64,000 nt of DNA from Paramecium octaurelia (GCA_905182995.1 CAJJDP010000057.1:68676-132675), one strand, 5' to 3'; numbered from the stretch's first letter, positions 35,807-48,782 are shown. Notes: generated by a model from the sequence alone, not told the origin. Made by a program: numbers and translations.

Positions 35807-38697
35807 TCATTTATCATATTTTTTAGTTTTAATCAAAATATTGATTAATGATTAATTAAATGTGTATTTTTTGTATAATTTCTTCAATTCATTTAAAGTT
35901 GCTAATCCTTTCTTTTTATTGTTCTAAATGTTATTGTATGCTTTAATGATATCGACTGAATTATGTCCAGTAAAATAATAACGATAATTTTACATTTGAT
36001 CAATATTATTTTGATGGAATAACAAAGGTACTCCCTATGTTTCATAATAAAATTCATCTGATTTTTATTTGAATATATATGTCTGCTGTAATTCCATAAA
36101 TGAGCTTCGTTCTATATTTAAAGTAGTATTTAGTTTCATATTTTTGAGTTATTTTTAAAAAGAGCCAGATAAATATTATTTAGAATCTTAGAATTATTAT
36201 TAGGAGTTTAAACTTTTATTTTAAGATTTTTAAGCCATATTGTCCTAGGTTTCTTAAGCTATCATTTTTGTTAATGTTTAAACTTATTCAGGATCTAGTT
36301 TTTCACTTTAACCATTTTATTCATCAATGGCTTATCCATATATTGCTTATTAATATCTTTAGATAGATTCAGAAATGATAGATTCTGCTACTAAAGAATT
36401 ATATTTCGTTTATTTTCTGTTCCATTATCTCCTATCTTATGTTGAATGGTAAAATTATTTCATAAATCTTTATTCTAAATCCGGTTTATATTATAACACA
36501 CCACAGTCAACAATCTAATGATTATATTATCCACACAAATGACATTTTAAAAAGATTTTAAAAAAGTTATTCTCGAATAAGATTGAATCTTTTATATGAT
36601 GAAATCTTTCAGCATCTTTTTGAAATTTAGATAACTATTCTAACAAGCTATCTCTACTTATTTTACAAATTTCTGAATATCCTTATGAGATGGCAGTCAC
36701 TTTTGGGGGAAACCCAGTAAAAAATTAATATTCACCAAAGCAATCACCTTTCTTTAATATTTACAAAGACTTCTTGGTTCTTTCCTCTTATAACTCTACT
36801 TAGCCTTCAATTATGAAATATCTATCATATTCATAAAATTTACAAATTTTTGTCATTTTAATCATTTTGTTTAAAAATGCAATCATCCGGAACAACTTCA
36901 AATTTGGATATCTTTTTAGAAAGTTACTTTAAACATTTTTTACTAAAATTCTACTTTAGAAACACAATTTTATTTATCAAATTGTTTTAAATGTTGTTCA
37001 ACATATCTGCTTTTAGACTTTGAGGGAAAGTTTAGAATAAGCATTCTAATTCCTCAGTATTTTCATTTTTATCATTCTAAATGTTTTGTTATAAGAAATT
37101 TTTAACTCTAGCCTATAATAATGGGTTAACATTGTTTTTTTTCATGTAAGAACTTACAATTGCTATCTACTTTCTGTATTTAAATTTAGTATCATTAATA
37201 TGTTTAACAAGTATTCCTATGGAATTCATCAAATAAGCATAGACACAACTTGAAATTAATATCATTATGCTGGTAAAAATAATTTCTACTTGGTTCTAAG
37301 GAGTAATATCACCATAACCAATAGTAACCATAGTGACAGTTGCCCAATAAAAAGAATAATTATATCTTTGCCATGCTGACTCATTGATTATATTATATTT
37401 TATTAACCATGTATTTTCAAATAGATCATCGAAGGACCCTATATAATGCCAAATGCTTGCCATAAAGTGAGCATAAAAGCAAATCAAAATGATTAGAGTT
37501 ATAAGGTCAATTAAGCTATTCACCCCACCTTTTAAATAAAGATATTCAATATAGCCAAAGTAATTTTTAGTCAATTTTTTTATGGTTATTAAACAAGATA
37601 AGATACCTAAAGCTTCGTTAACAATATAAATTCTATTAGATTAAAGGAAATACATCATCCATATGCTTATCATTAAAATATCATAAAATAATTATTGAGT
37701 CACATAATATTTTACTATCATCTTACGATCTTCAATAATTTCACCCTATATTATAATTGCTCTGTTAAATGAAATAATAATTTCTAAGGCTAGGCCTAAT
37801 ATTATTAATATAGAGATGTGAGCTATTTCATCATTTTCAGGCATAAAACTAGTCAAAAATGGACTAAGCCATAAACTAAATAAATAGATAATGAATAAGT
37901 AGGTATCAAAAACTATCATAAAATTTGAGCCTGGTTAGAATAAGTATCCACTAATTTTTTAATTATTTTGATCTACCTAATTGTAATTATACTATACCTA
38001 ATTCATTTTAAAACTAATTTTCTTATAAATAGCATTCTGATGATAACAAATTTTTTCTACTAGTAGGAATCACATATGATTTGAGGAACAAGTTTTATTA
38101 AAACTTTTTAATATATCTATTTTTAACTAGCAGACCCAACATTTTTTTCATTTGTGTCTTAGCTGCATATACGGATTGGGAAACCTATTGCTGATAATTT
38201 CCCTTATTTTTGTTTAAAACTTGGGTTTATAAAAGAGGAGAATTCTAAATTTAAAAGTATTGGGTTACATTATTTTTTGTTTAAAATCTTCTCAAACTTT
38301 CTTTTTACTTTATAAATTTCAACTTTCGCTAATCTATAATACCCTAATCATTTGATTTTGAATTGAAATCCTCTAATGGATCAGAAGGCATGGATGTAAA
38401 AGAAATTTATCTTTTTTAATATTACCTTGTTGATTATTAGTGCAAATATGGACCTATGCATTATACATTCTCAGAAAGCCTTGAGTCTGACTCTTGAATA
38501 CTGTCTATATACATTTCACTTTAATTAATTTTGTTGTTTTTTAATTTATTAGATTAAGCATCAAAATTTATTTTCAAAATTATTAAGAAAATAAGGAGCC
38601 TTGCAATTGGATTAATATAATATTCTACATCATTGAGATTCAAACCCTTGGTATATAAATGAAGAGTAATACTAAATTATTATATTATCATTATCAT
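35807..38697 (-). CDS. K+ channel with cyclic-nucleotide-binding-like domain (channel 2)
   Basis: A paralogue of the channel at 21064-23808, 947 residues, introns of 25 and 22 nt. Six membrane segments start near residue 240; the pore reads YWATVTMVTIGYGDITP. A C-linker and CNBD-like domain follow (YFIIEGQVELQEE, then GDCFGEYQFFTG); the binding-loop arginine is replaced in PPKVTAIS, so nucleotide binding is uncertain. Next comes CHLCGQYNHQIVDC, an exact C-x2-C-x4-H-x4-C zinc-knuckle spacing, at the same place where channel 1 has a near match. A long Gln/Ser/Asn-rich tail ends at TGA at 35807. The 5' end is extended to the ATG at 38697 because the frame upstream of an internal Met at 38391 is open and protein-like and is preceded by an in-frame TGA. 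Confidence 0.88.
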
Positions 38698-38756
38698 AAA
38701 TCAATTGATACTTTTTTAAGTAACATAAATTGATTAAATATATATTTTTATTAAAA

Positions 38757-39284
38757 ATGAGTGAAAGTTAGGAGTCATCAGAATTTCAATCAGGTTCTTC
38801 TAAACTTGAAAATAAGTACAATTTTCTTTAATATTAGGAGAAGTAACTAGTTAGGATTGACTAATGTTGAAAGTGGAGATGAATAAATAAAAAAGAAAAC
38901 AAAATTAAATGACGAAAATGGACAAATTAAAATTTCAAGAAAGGTAAGTGATGATCTAATTAAAATGTTTGAGAGATTGCCAAATGATTAAATCACAAAA
39001 TTATTAGATGCTATCAAAGTCAAAAATTCACGTATCTATGAATTAAATATCGAATAGCTGATTTACCAGTTAAGGTGAATCTTGTTGATCTCATGTAGAA
39101 GGATGAAGATTTTGTTTTGGATAGTTAATCTGATTCTTAAAAAGAAAAAAAAAGAAAAAAAAGAGAATCCAAAGAAAAAGAATGCAAATGCTGTAAATAA
39201 GTCGTGAAACGCCATCATTGCACGCATACAGAATGTGAAAAGCCTTGTTAAATCTTAGAAAAAATGAAAAAAAGCAAAACTTGA
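38757..39284 (+). CDS. Small Lys-rich protein with Cys/His C terminus
   Basis: 159 residues after removing introns of 22 and 26 nt; the codon count is exact. A Ser/Glu-rich N terminus is followed by a short ordered helical region (LIKMFERLPNDQITKLLDAI, then LPVKVNLVDL), an acidic patch, a Lys/Arg run and a C-terminal cluster CKCCKQVVKRHHCTHTEC with enough Cys and His to bind zinc. The LPxDxxxKLLDxI pattern faintly resembles the extra-terminal (NET) fold of bromodomain proteins, but I would not assign it. Basic tract plus zinc cluster suggests a nuclear protein (inference). Its start lies 59 bp from the divergent channel 2 start. Confidence 0.7.
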
Positions 39285-39645
39285 ATTTTGTTTTAATTTC
39301 TATACTAATTTCCTCTAATTATTTTTTCATACTTAATCACCACTCCAAATATAAAATACCATTTCTTATGATAATAACTTAATATAATTGCATTTGATAA
39401 TGAGATAGAATCCTAATGATCCTATAAAATTCAGAAATTCATACTATAGGATTTTCATTTCTTTTTTATGTTCAAATTTAAGTTCAATTTTAAATGTGCA
39501 CTTTAATATATTCATCAATATATTAGAACTACGATATTTTAAACTCTAAGGAGATGAAAAGTAAAGGGAAGACTATTTTCGAGGAATAGCTATGGTGAAC
39601 CATAAAGTAAATCACAATGTGTTAACCTAATTGATTTTAAAAACA
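39285..39645. other. Intergenic spacer
   Basis: AT-rich spacer between two plus-strand genes. One short frame from an ATG near 39554 ends in TGA after a few codons. I see nothing else in it. Confidence 0.45.
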
Positions 39646-41088
39646 ATGATATTTTTATTAATTATAAAATTAACAATTGCATGGAAAGTCTAGAATGTGA
39701 AAGATAATATTTAAACCTGTTAAGTCTTTCAGAGTGGGAATCAATAGGAATGCGAATTAAATGACTTAATTATATTCAGACTAGATTCATATTTTGCTAT
39801 TTGCTTAATCTCATCTGAGATTGGCATTTCAAGTGTGCTATATGAAGACTCTCAAGGAAGTTACTCATTTATTAGCGTACTTAAAGAATAAATTGTAATA
39901 TATCCCTTACCCTATACCTGTGGTAGCTTATATAGAACACTTTAACATTAAAATCAATTTTAGAACTATTCTTTAACTAGAGATAATTCATCTTTGTACA
40001 TATTTGGGGGATTTGATGGGTCTAAGTTAAGAAATCAATTGTTTAAATACAATATTGATGCTCTCTTGAATAACCAAATCACTTATTAAATTCTGCCTAA
40101 TAATTTCATATCAAAATTAACCGTATCCTTAAGCTTATGGGATGGGACTATGGAGGATTTTTCATTCTCATCCAACTTTCCTAGGTTGTAAAAGTTAAAG
40201 AATTTGGAGTATAAATATACTCTGAGTTCCATTTCAGAAAATACATAATGCTCGATGTCAAATGTTCCAAAATGCTTATAACATAGTGTTATTGTCTATG
40301 TTGATGAATGCAATTGCATTAAATTATTTTATGGAAGGAACTCTAATAATGTGAATTAAAATTCGTCCTGGATTTATTATCTAGATGATTAGGTTTGGTA
40401 AGAAACTACAACTGACTCAATTCTGAAATTTGGAACTTCTCCAATTGGGCAATATTTCCCAGGAATAAAGATGGTGGGATTTTTTGCAGAAAATACTTAT
40501 TACTTTTACTATGATTGGGAATGGTACAAAAAATATGATGCATTAAACTTTGGATTTTCCTTTAAATAAATGATTGCCTATGATAATAAGACTTTTCTTT
40601 TAAATTCCTCTAGCATTCTTTATAGTTATTTTTCGGATCAATAGACCATGAAAAGTTAGTAGTATGGCATTTACATGTGTTAAGATGATTATCATGGTTA
40701 TGATTGTCAAATTCAAGACATACAATGTCCAGGCAGCATATGTTTTAATGACTTATTATTTGAGAGAATATGTGTACATTGTTAAGGACATGGTACATGT
40801 TTGAATGGAAAATGTAAATGCGACGATGGATTCAGTGGAATTGATTGTAGTGAATAGGTTAAATGTTTAAATGATTGTTCAAATGAAGGAACTTGTATTC
40901 AATATTTCCCAACGCCTCAATGTAGATGTAAATAGGAAAATAAAAGAGGAGGAGAAGATTGTTCAACAATCTTTTGTTTAAATGATTGTTCTAATAACGG
41001 AGTATGTAAAAATGGGGCATGCGAGTGCATTAGTGGAGTAAAAGGTGATGATTGTAGTATATTAAATCTAAAATTTATTGATGAATGA
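39646..41088 (+). CDS. Secreted Kelch-like/EGF-repeat protein
   Basis: An intronless frame of 480 codons. It starts with a signal-peptide-like leader (MIFLLIIKLTIAW). The body shows Kelch/galactose-oxidase-like blades (SLYIFGGFDGSKLRNQLFKY, and HSVIVYVDECNCIKLFYGR). The C-terminal 110 residues contain three tenascin-type EGF-like modules with regular Cys spacing (for example CKCDDGFSGIDC, CLNDCSNEGTC and CLNDCSNNGVC). Secretion or surface display with a protein-binding role is likely. No membrane anchor or GPI signal is obvious at the C terminus, which ends LKFIDE. Kelch-plus-EGF architectures resemble attractin-type proteins in animals; true orthology is not claimed. Confidence 0.8.
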
Positions 41089-41347
41089 TATTAAAAATTA
41101 GATTAAGTTATATAATATAAGTGTTTAAAGTTAACTTAAAATTGTGATTAAAAATTAGAGAAATATGTCATCATTCTATTTCTGAGTATTAGAAAGTGAA
41201 TTGTTTCTTTTATCATAGTGTTGAAATTGTATTCAATTAATGAATTTATGTTTTCATAATTAAGTGATCTAAAATTAATCTAAAAATTGATAAATTAATT
41301 TGTGTTAATATTCCTCAAAATTATTTGCCATAGAAGAATCAGAACGT

Positions 41348-41793
41348 ATGACCTCTTTAGTAAAATTAGGTCGCTTATTAATTTGTCAGGTAAGTTAGAG
41401 TTTTAGTCTAAGTTATTAGTCTATAATCTTAAAAAAGTGTTCAATTAATAAGTAGTTTAATCAAATCTTTTCTATTAAGCTGCAAATGATGATAATATAA
41501 CAATATAACACTATTTATTTGATGCTTACATATAAGACTAGGTTTTAAAAATATAAGATAATTATCAATATTAAATATTTAACAATTTTGGGATTAGTAT
41601 TAGCCATAGATTTTCTGGTTTGAGACTATCTAAATCACTATTAAGCATTTATGAATGATGTTATTAATATATTCTTAGGTTCGATTAGCTTCTTGATTTT
41701 AATATAAAAAGAAACCTTCTTATTTTTAGTATTGAGAATGACAATTGTTGTATTTTACATAAGTAAGTTTAATATGGCAAATATTTAGGTTGA
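41348..41793 (+). CDS. Possible small membrane protein
   Basis: A four-exon model (introns 23, 28 and 26 nt; exact codon count) of about 122 residues. It starts MTSLVKLGRLLICQ and ends with a hydrophobic helix (IFLGSISFLILIQKETFLFL, then MTIVVFYIS). The start resembles the DoxX-like family, but the middle is not convincing, and alternative intron combinations give different internal sequences. Treat it as a probable gene of unknown function. Confidence 0.45.
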
Positions 41794-41974
41794 TTAAAAA
41801 ATAGATCAGAGTGGCGAATGTATTTCAATCAAGATTTTTCTGTAATATAATTCAATCATCATTAAGAAGGATTGTTTTTGATAAATATATATATATTTGA
41901 ATGTTAAATTAATATTTAATGGGATGAGTACATTAATCACATATTAAAATCTTTTTATTTAAAATAAAAAAGCA

Positions 41975-42443
41975 ATGGTCAGCCGATTGAGGAAATGCCG
42001 TAAAATGAGAGGACATGTGTGCCACGGATATGGTAGAGTTGGTAAACACAGAAAACATCCAAGCGGTAGAGGTGTTTCAGGAGGTTTAACACATCATCGC
42101 ATCAATTTCAATAAATACCATCCAGGTTATTTCCAAAAAGTACTCATCTTTCTCTATTCCTTAGACCGGAATGAGACATTTCCATTTGAAGAAGAATACA
42201 CTTCATAAGCCAGTTGTAAATATTGACAAATTGTGGTCACTTGTCACTGATGAAACCAGAAAAAAATATGCAAGTTCAAAAGATAAAGCAGCTGTGATCG
42301 ATGTTACAAAGGCTGGCTATTTCAAAGTCCTTGGAAAGGGTAGACTCCCAAATTAACCTGTCGTTGTTAAAGCCAAATTCTTTAGCAAAACCGCAGAAAG
42401 AAGAATTAAAGCAGTCGGTGGTGCATGCATACTCGTAGCCTGA
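41975..42443 (+). CDS. RPL27A: Ribosomal protein uL15 (L27a), cytosolic
   Basis: A large-subunit ribosomal protein of 147 residues with one 25-nt intron. It begins [20 protein letters not shown], has [20 protein letters not shown], then after the intron [11 protein letters not shown] and the C-terminal [18 protein letters not shown] and [10 protein letters not shown]. Length and order match eukaryotic L27a exactly. The N-terminal basic tail reaches into the ribosome core near the peptidyl transferase region in the family. GC-richer codon choice fits strong expression. Confidence 0.97.
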
Positions 42444-42477
42444 TACATTACATATTACAATATCAAATAGAAAATAT

Positions 42478-43979
42478 TCATTCAATCTTTTTGAACTACA
42501 AAGCACAATTAACAGCTAATTCCCATTATTTGTATTGCTTCTCATAAGACTTTTTGCCCTCATAGATTTATTAGACCTTCATATTCTAGATAATCTACTC
42601 TTCAGTCAATAGTTTCAATCCCACTGCAGCAAACATTGCAGCTCCTGAAGCAGTAGATTCAATTATCTCCGGATATACTAGCTTCTTTTGTGTGATATCT
42701 GCCTACAATTGCATCAATTCCTTATTCTTAGTTAATCCGCCATCTACATGAATCTTATTAATCTTAATTCCTGATTATTCCATAGCCTTTATAACATCCT
42801 TTGTTCTATAACAAACTGATTCTAAGATAGCTCTTCTTATATGATCTTTTGTTGTGTAATAACTTAAACCAATTATAGTCCCTGTTGCATCGAAATTCCA
42901 AAATGGAGTGAATAAACCACTGAATGCTGGCACTATATATACTCCTCCATTATCTTCTGTATTCACTGTACTTTAACTCAATTATTCCCAATTATCAAAC
43001 CATTATAATTTATCTTTTGCCCAGTTGAACAATTACCCTCCACTTTCAACAGCACCTTCAAAAGCATAAACTGGCTTCTCATTTTCTTTCTAGTATAGGA
43101 CAGTAGTTAACAAACCATAATCTGAGATTTTTATATTTTCTCCAATGTTAGCCATAATAAAAAGACCACTTCCCTGTGTATTTTTGCAATCTCCTTCATG
43201 AAATAATGCATGACCTATAGCTGCTGCTTATTAATCACCCAAGACACAATTGATAGGTACACCTTCATACTCATCAATTTTCAAAGAACCAAAATTACTA
43301 TTTGATGCCTTTATTTGAGGCAAACAACTTTTGGGAATGTTGAATTGACTTAATATAATACTAATTCATACTTTAATAATTCTTCATCCCATTAAAGTGT
43401 ATGTAAATTCATCAAATTAGTTCTTGATGCATTTGTTACATCTGTTAAATGATTCTATTCCCTTGTTAAATTCCATACAATCCAGCAATCTATGGTACCA
43501 AATAATACATTCCCTGAATTAAGATCATCTCTGAGAGCCTGATTGTTTTGGATCATCCATTATAATTTGTATGAGCTGAAATAGGTATTAATTGGCAATC
43601 CAGTTTTTTATTAAAAGTAATTCTTAGGATACTTGTTTAAATATTCTTAACAGATATCATGTGTTCTTGTATCACTCCATACAATTGCATTCATATAAGG
43701 TATTGCAGTATGTTTATTCCATGCAACAACAGTTTCCCTTTAATTTGTGACTCCAATGGTCGCTAACTTATGCACTCCATCCATCTTTTTATGAGCTTAC
43801 TTAATGCACTCTATAGTATTATTTAATATCTCTATTGGATCATGTTCTAACCAACCTTGATGAGGAGTGATTTGTTTATGAGTTATATAATGGTAACTAA
43901 GCTATTCACCATTCAAATTGCAAATAGTAAATCTCGTACCAGTTGTTGAGGAATCAATAGATCCAATCAATTATTGCAT
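42478..43979 (-). CDS. Glycerol kinase
   Basis: ATP:glycerol 3-phosphotransferase of the FGGY family, 492 residues, one 23-nt intron. Motifs in order: [12 protein letters not shown] (phosphate-binding first strand), [39 protein letters not shown] (substrate region), [26 protein letters not shown], the catalytic aspartate region [24 protein letters not shown] and [15 protein letters not shown], all in the usual glycerol kinase order. It makes glycerol 3-phosphate from glycerol in the cytosol or mitochondrial surface. The C terminus ([15 protein letters not shown]) is complete. The gene is convergent with uL15, 34 bp apart. Confidence 0.95.
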
Positions 43980-44089
43980 AATTTTTATATTAAATACGTA
44001 ATTTTACTATCTAAAATTTAATTTAACATTTAGCATAAAGCTTTAAATTACACTTAAATAATAGATTAATTAATTTTCAATATAATAAA

Positions 44090-45328
44090 TCAGTTAGATT
44101 ATTATTGACTCTAATTGTTTTTTTCTAAATCTTTGGATTGCTATTTACTAATTGATTGTTGTTGAGATATTGTTCGATTTTGTTTTGAGGAGATAGAATG
44201 GTTATCTGAAGAGAGAAGTTCACTTTAATTCATCCGACCTTTCTATTTAGTCTAAGAAGATTTGCTTTTATTATTGCAAAAATTGAGAATATATTGCAAA
44301 TCTTGTTTGCTATTCTTTATTGGCTTGGATTGGTACAATCGATCTACTTATTATTATTGTTCATTAAAAGATGGTTTACATAAGGAGGGAAGTGAAAATT
44401 GATACTCTTTCATTAAAGATTCACGAAATGATGAATTACTATTCAAGTAATTGCTTAGCTGTCCATTTACTTTCAACTACAACATAGTGGGCAATTGAGC
44501 ATAAGGACTATTCTATGACTCCTTTGGCAATTTCTATAAACTATAAGACTTAGAATTTTAGGGTCGCAATCCAGAGATGTTATTGTATTCTTTAATGCTT
44601 AAATTTAATGCCGTCATTAGATTGTTTTTCAAATTGTTGCCATGTAGTTGAGAATCCTTTAATTTGCTTAAATCAATTCTATAAATAAATTACTTAAGCA
44701 ATCTCTATTCTTCTGTGCTCATCTAATCGCACATTGCCTATTACTCTTACAATCGTTTTGCAATTTAATCTTTAAATAAATTTTATTCTTATTTAATTCT
44801 CTCTATTCTTTCTGCTTTCTTCTATTCCAAATCTTGTTTCATATTAAACTCCCATTCAGAAATCTACCTTATTAAAGAATACAATTTACTCTAGCATATT
44901 GTTGTTATTTCTCTAAAAGTTCTTCTTCTTTTTTCTTTTTGTTTTGATACATCTACAATTGCAATTGTTATTTCACCAATGCAGTCTTCAAGCACTTCTC
45001 ATCAAGCATATCTTATTTCATCTTTTTTGTTTCCTCTTGCTATTGTTGTTTGTTTCTTCTAATTAAATTTTGGAATCCATTATCATTATTATTGTTTACT
45101 TCCATGATTTTGCTGAGCTATTTAATTACCATCAAAGCATACTTCCATTTGATCTTCAAATTTCTATTTCTTAGCATTGACGATCTTTTCTACTTTGGCC
45201 TAAACAATATTATTGTTAGCTTCTTGTAAATTGAGTTATTGTTTCAGTTAAATCAATCGGTTCTCAAGAGCAGCCAGTTCCTGATTTTTCTAATTCAGAT
45301 TTTTCATCTATTGAGAAACTGTTTCCAT
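44090..45328 (-). CDS. Coiled-coil protein of unknown function
   Basis: 395 residues, introns of 25 and 26 nt, exact codon count to TGA. The first 230 residues are nearly all helical with heptad patterns (LAALENRLIQLKQQLNLQEA, then KCLKTALVKQQLQLQMYQNK), the rest is Ser/Asn/Gln-rich. No enzymatic domain is seen. The composition fits a structural or basal-body component but nothing more specific is supported. Confidence 0.75.
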
Positions 45329-45805
45329 ATGCTATTAAGAATAATAATTAATCAATGATAAAATAAAGAATTCTTTAAAATAAATAGAAACCAAAAAATG
45401 GAAAAAAAATTTAGAACATATGTAAATATTGAGTCTTGCATTATTTATAAACAATTACCACTCATATTTTTATTTAAGTTTATTTACAAAAGAAGAATAT
45501 TTAAGAAAAATTTATAATTAGTTATTTAGTTCTCTTTCTAGAAAATTGAAGAAGTTATTTTAGATGGGATATATATACTAAGAAGAATCAATAGGATATG
45601 AGGACTGAGTCAAAAGGTTAGATATCCTTAATGAACATAAGGAGTGGTTAATGATTTGTAATAGACAACTTATTTACTTCAGATATATGTTCAAATTCTA
45701 AATAACCAATAATTTTACCCTCGAGAGTATGAAATCAATAGGGTATTTTACATTATAATTTATCGATTTTATGCATTTAATTAAAGCAAATTAAAATTAT
45801 AATTT
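45329..45805. other. Divergent intergenic region
   Basis: Nearly 480 bp between divergent genes for a coiled-coil protein and a DEAD-box helicase; AT-rich, no coding frame of protein-like composition. It is expected to hold both promoters. Confidence 0.45.
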
Positions 45806-47922
45806 ATGAAAAACAATCACAAGCGTCGATTTTAGGATGTAGATCATTTGATTTAACTCAGAAAAAAAGCAATACCAAATAAAGGAGAATACCTCTATGA
45901 TTATAAGCTATAGGATGCACTAAAAAAAAGAGATACCTATTCAAAGGAGGAATTCAAATAAAAATTCAAGATTGATTTTGAAGATCTGCCAATTTCAACC
46001 AATACAATGAGAGCCTTGAAATAGAGAAAGTTTATTAAGATGACTGAGATCTAAAGATGTGTTATACCACATGCATTGGCAGAAAGAGATATACTAGGTG
46101 CATCTAAAACAGGAAGTGGAAAAACATTGTCATACCTGATACCTCTGATTGAGAATCTTTATGTGAACAAATGGACTCCTCTGGATGGTTTAGGAGCTCT
46201 AATCATTTTACCCACAAGAGAATTAGCTATGCAGGTATTTGAGGTTTTTAAGTCACTTAATACTTACCACATTTTATCAATGGCATTGTTGATAGGAGGA
46301 AAAAATTATTAATATGAGAGAGACAGAATCACTGGAATGAATGTTATTATCTGTACACCTGGAAGACTCTTATAGCATTTTGAAGAGAGTCCTGGATTTG
46401 ATGCAAACAATTTAAAAGTGTTAGTTCTAGACGAGGCTGATATGATGTTAGAGTTGGGTTTTTGGGGACCTTTAAAGGCAATAATGAACTACCTCCCAAA
46501 AGAGAAATAGACTATGCTTTTTTCTGCTACTCTCAATCAATCAATTCATTAGTTATGCAAGATTTCTCTTTCAAATCCAGAGAGCATTTTCTTACATGAG
46601 AAATTGGCTACTGATTCAAATGAATAGACAGATAATGTTATGTCAACACCAAATAAATTACAATAATTTTACATTGTTACACCTATAGAAGAGAAAATAG
46701 ATGTTCTCTTTTCATTCATAAAGTCTCACAATAAATAGAAAATTGTAATCTTTGTATCCACTTGTAAATAAGTGAGATATTTATTTGAAGTGTTCAGAAA
46801 ATTAAAATTGGGAATGCAACTATATGAATTACATGGTAGATAGAAGCAGGATAAAAGAACAGCCATATTTTTTACATTTTCAGAAAAGAAAGCTGCAGCC
46901 CTATTTACTACTAATATTGCATCAAGAGGCTTAGATTTTCCAAAAGTAGATTGGGTCATTCAATTTGATTGTCCAGATGATCCATCCACCTATGTGCATA
47001 GAGTTGGAAGAACTGCAAGGTATATAGCTGGAGGGTTCTCCATGCTCTTTTTATTGCCTTCTGAAGTCAAATTTATTGACAAGGTGAAGTCGAAGGGAGT
47101 TGAAATCAAATAAAAATTTTTGAATTCCAATAAGCAATTAACAATTAAATAAACGATATAAAGTTTAGTTTCTGAAAACATTGAACTAAAATATTTAGCC
47201 TAGAGAGCCTTTATTAGTTATGTTAGATCAATCGATATCAATGCAGATAAGGAAATATTCAAGTTAAAGGAAATCAAAACTGACTTATTAGCTGAGAGCA
47301 TGGGATTAGTCTAAGTTCCAATTCTTACTGTTTAATAATAGGATGAGTCTGATTAGGAGGATAAGCCAGAGAAAAAATCTAAATTGCAAAAACTCAAGGA
47401 GAAGATTGAGATTAAAAAGTAAATGGCAATAGATCAAAATAAACCAATTGAGGCTAAGAAACTGAAGTAAATTTCTAGAGAGAGCGGTTTTGATAAGTTT
47501 GAGGATATGAAAGCTAAGACTTTTGATTTTGAAGGGGAGTTTCTAAAGCGCAAACCTCAATAGGAAATTGAAGAAGAAGAAGAGGAAGTAGAGTAACCAA
47601 AGTTTGTGACTTCCAAAAGATAAATGAAAAAGGTAAAGGCAGACGGAATATTTGGAGGCAGAAATAAAGTGTTTTTCGATAATGAAGGTATTATCATTAA
47701 AATATTATTATAGGTAATCAAATCACAGCAGAGGAGAAGAGAAGATAAGAAATTTTAGAAGGATAATAAGAAGTCTTATAGAAGGATGAAGATAGAACAT
47801 TAAGATATGGACAGAAATTAATTGAGCATGCCGAAGATGATAAAGCTAATGAAAAGGATAGAATCAAATAAAAAAGATTAAAGAAGAAAATTAGAATGCA
47901 AGAAGTTTAAGAAGAGAATTGA
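45806..47922 (+). CDS. DEAD-box RNA helicase (Dbp4/DDX10-like)
   Basis: ATP-dependent RNA helicase, 696 residues, a single 26-nt intron near the 3' end. All core motifs are present: TEIQRCVIP (Q motif region), ASKTGSGKT (Walker A), PTRELAMQ, GG, TPGRLLQ, VLDEADMML, FSATL, IVIFVSTCKQV, SRGLDFPKVDWVIQFDCP and HRVGRTAR. The C-terminal 250 residues are Lys/Glu-rich with coiled-coil character. The order and the TPGRLLQHFEESPGFD region resemble Dbp4/DDX10 and Has1-type nucleolar helicases that work in small-subunit rRNA processing; Dbp4/DDX10 is my preferred match because of the long charged tail with FGGRNKVFFDNEG. Nucleolar location is inferred. Confidence 0.92.
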
Positions 47923-47953
47923 TTTTTATTGTAATTAATATATATAATAAAAA

Positions 47954-48782
47954 ATGAATATAATCAAGAGTACTAATTCTTTTTACTAATTTTCAAAGGA
48001 ATATTAAACCTATTTTAAAGATAAATCTGTAGAATAAGTAGAAAAACCTTAAAATCCTGTTACTTTAATGAATTCATTTTTACGTAATTCCTCGTTTTCC
48101 AAGAAATCGGTGTAACCTTTAGATTGGCCTTCCGATTTAGATTTATCAAATATTAGGGAAGAATATTTCATCATAGATCCAACTTAAAGGTTCTAAAGGG
48201 AATGGAATGAAAAGAAACTATTTTTTAAGCATAGATAAAGCCCTTTAAGAACGGATTCATTTAACAGATTCAGAGAAAATATCCGTTCTTTAAGTAAAAC
48301 CTACAAATTTTAGAAGGATAATCTTTAATATGAACAAGCTGCAGTGTTGCCAAGTTAACGAAAGCTTGAATTGCAAACTACAGTGTAAGCACAAAAAGAA
48401 TATAAAGATAAAAAAGAATAATTTAACTTTCTCAATAAGCAACATCGTTTGATTGAAAATCTCCATCACGACGACATAGTTTAAAAATCAGTTACAGAAA
48501 GTACATAAAGTAGTTTATGTAGACTATTAGATGAACGGCAATAAGGATGAAACATTTTGTAAGGAGAATCATAGAATACTTAGAACAAACTTTGATAATG
48601 AAATCTCGAGTGATTGGGCAAGAAAACGAAAATCTCCACTAAATAAATTAGATACCTTTCATAGGGTCATTTCTCAAGAGGACAATGAGAAAAGTAAATT
48701 GGGTAAGGCAAAACCCAATAGAGTTAAGTAATTCGAGAGGAAAGGGAGAGAATATAACATAGTTAATTTTGGGTGTAATTGA
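47954..48782 (+). CDS. Hypothetical protein (orphan 1)
   Basis: 268 residues with one 22-nt intron that resolves the frame change near 48504-48525. Rich in Ser, Lys, Gln and Phe; N-terminal half disordered, middle region weakly helical (KKEQFNFLNKQHRLIENLHH). No domain recognised. It lies 31 bp after the helicase stop on the same strand and next to a similar orphan. Confidence 0.65.
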
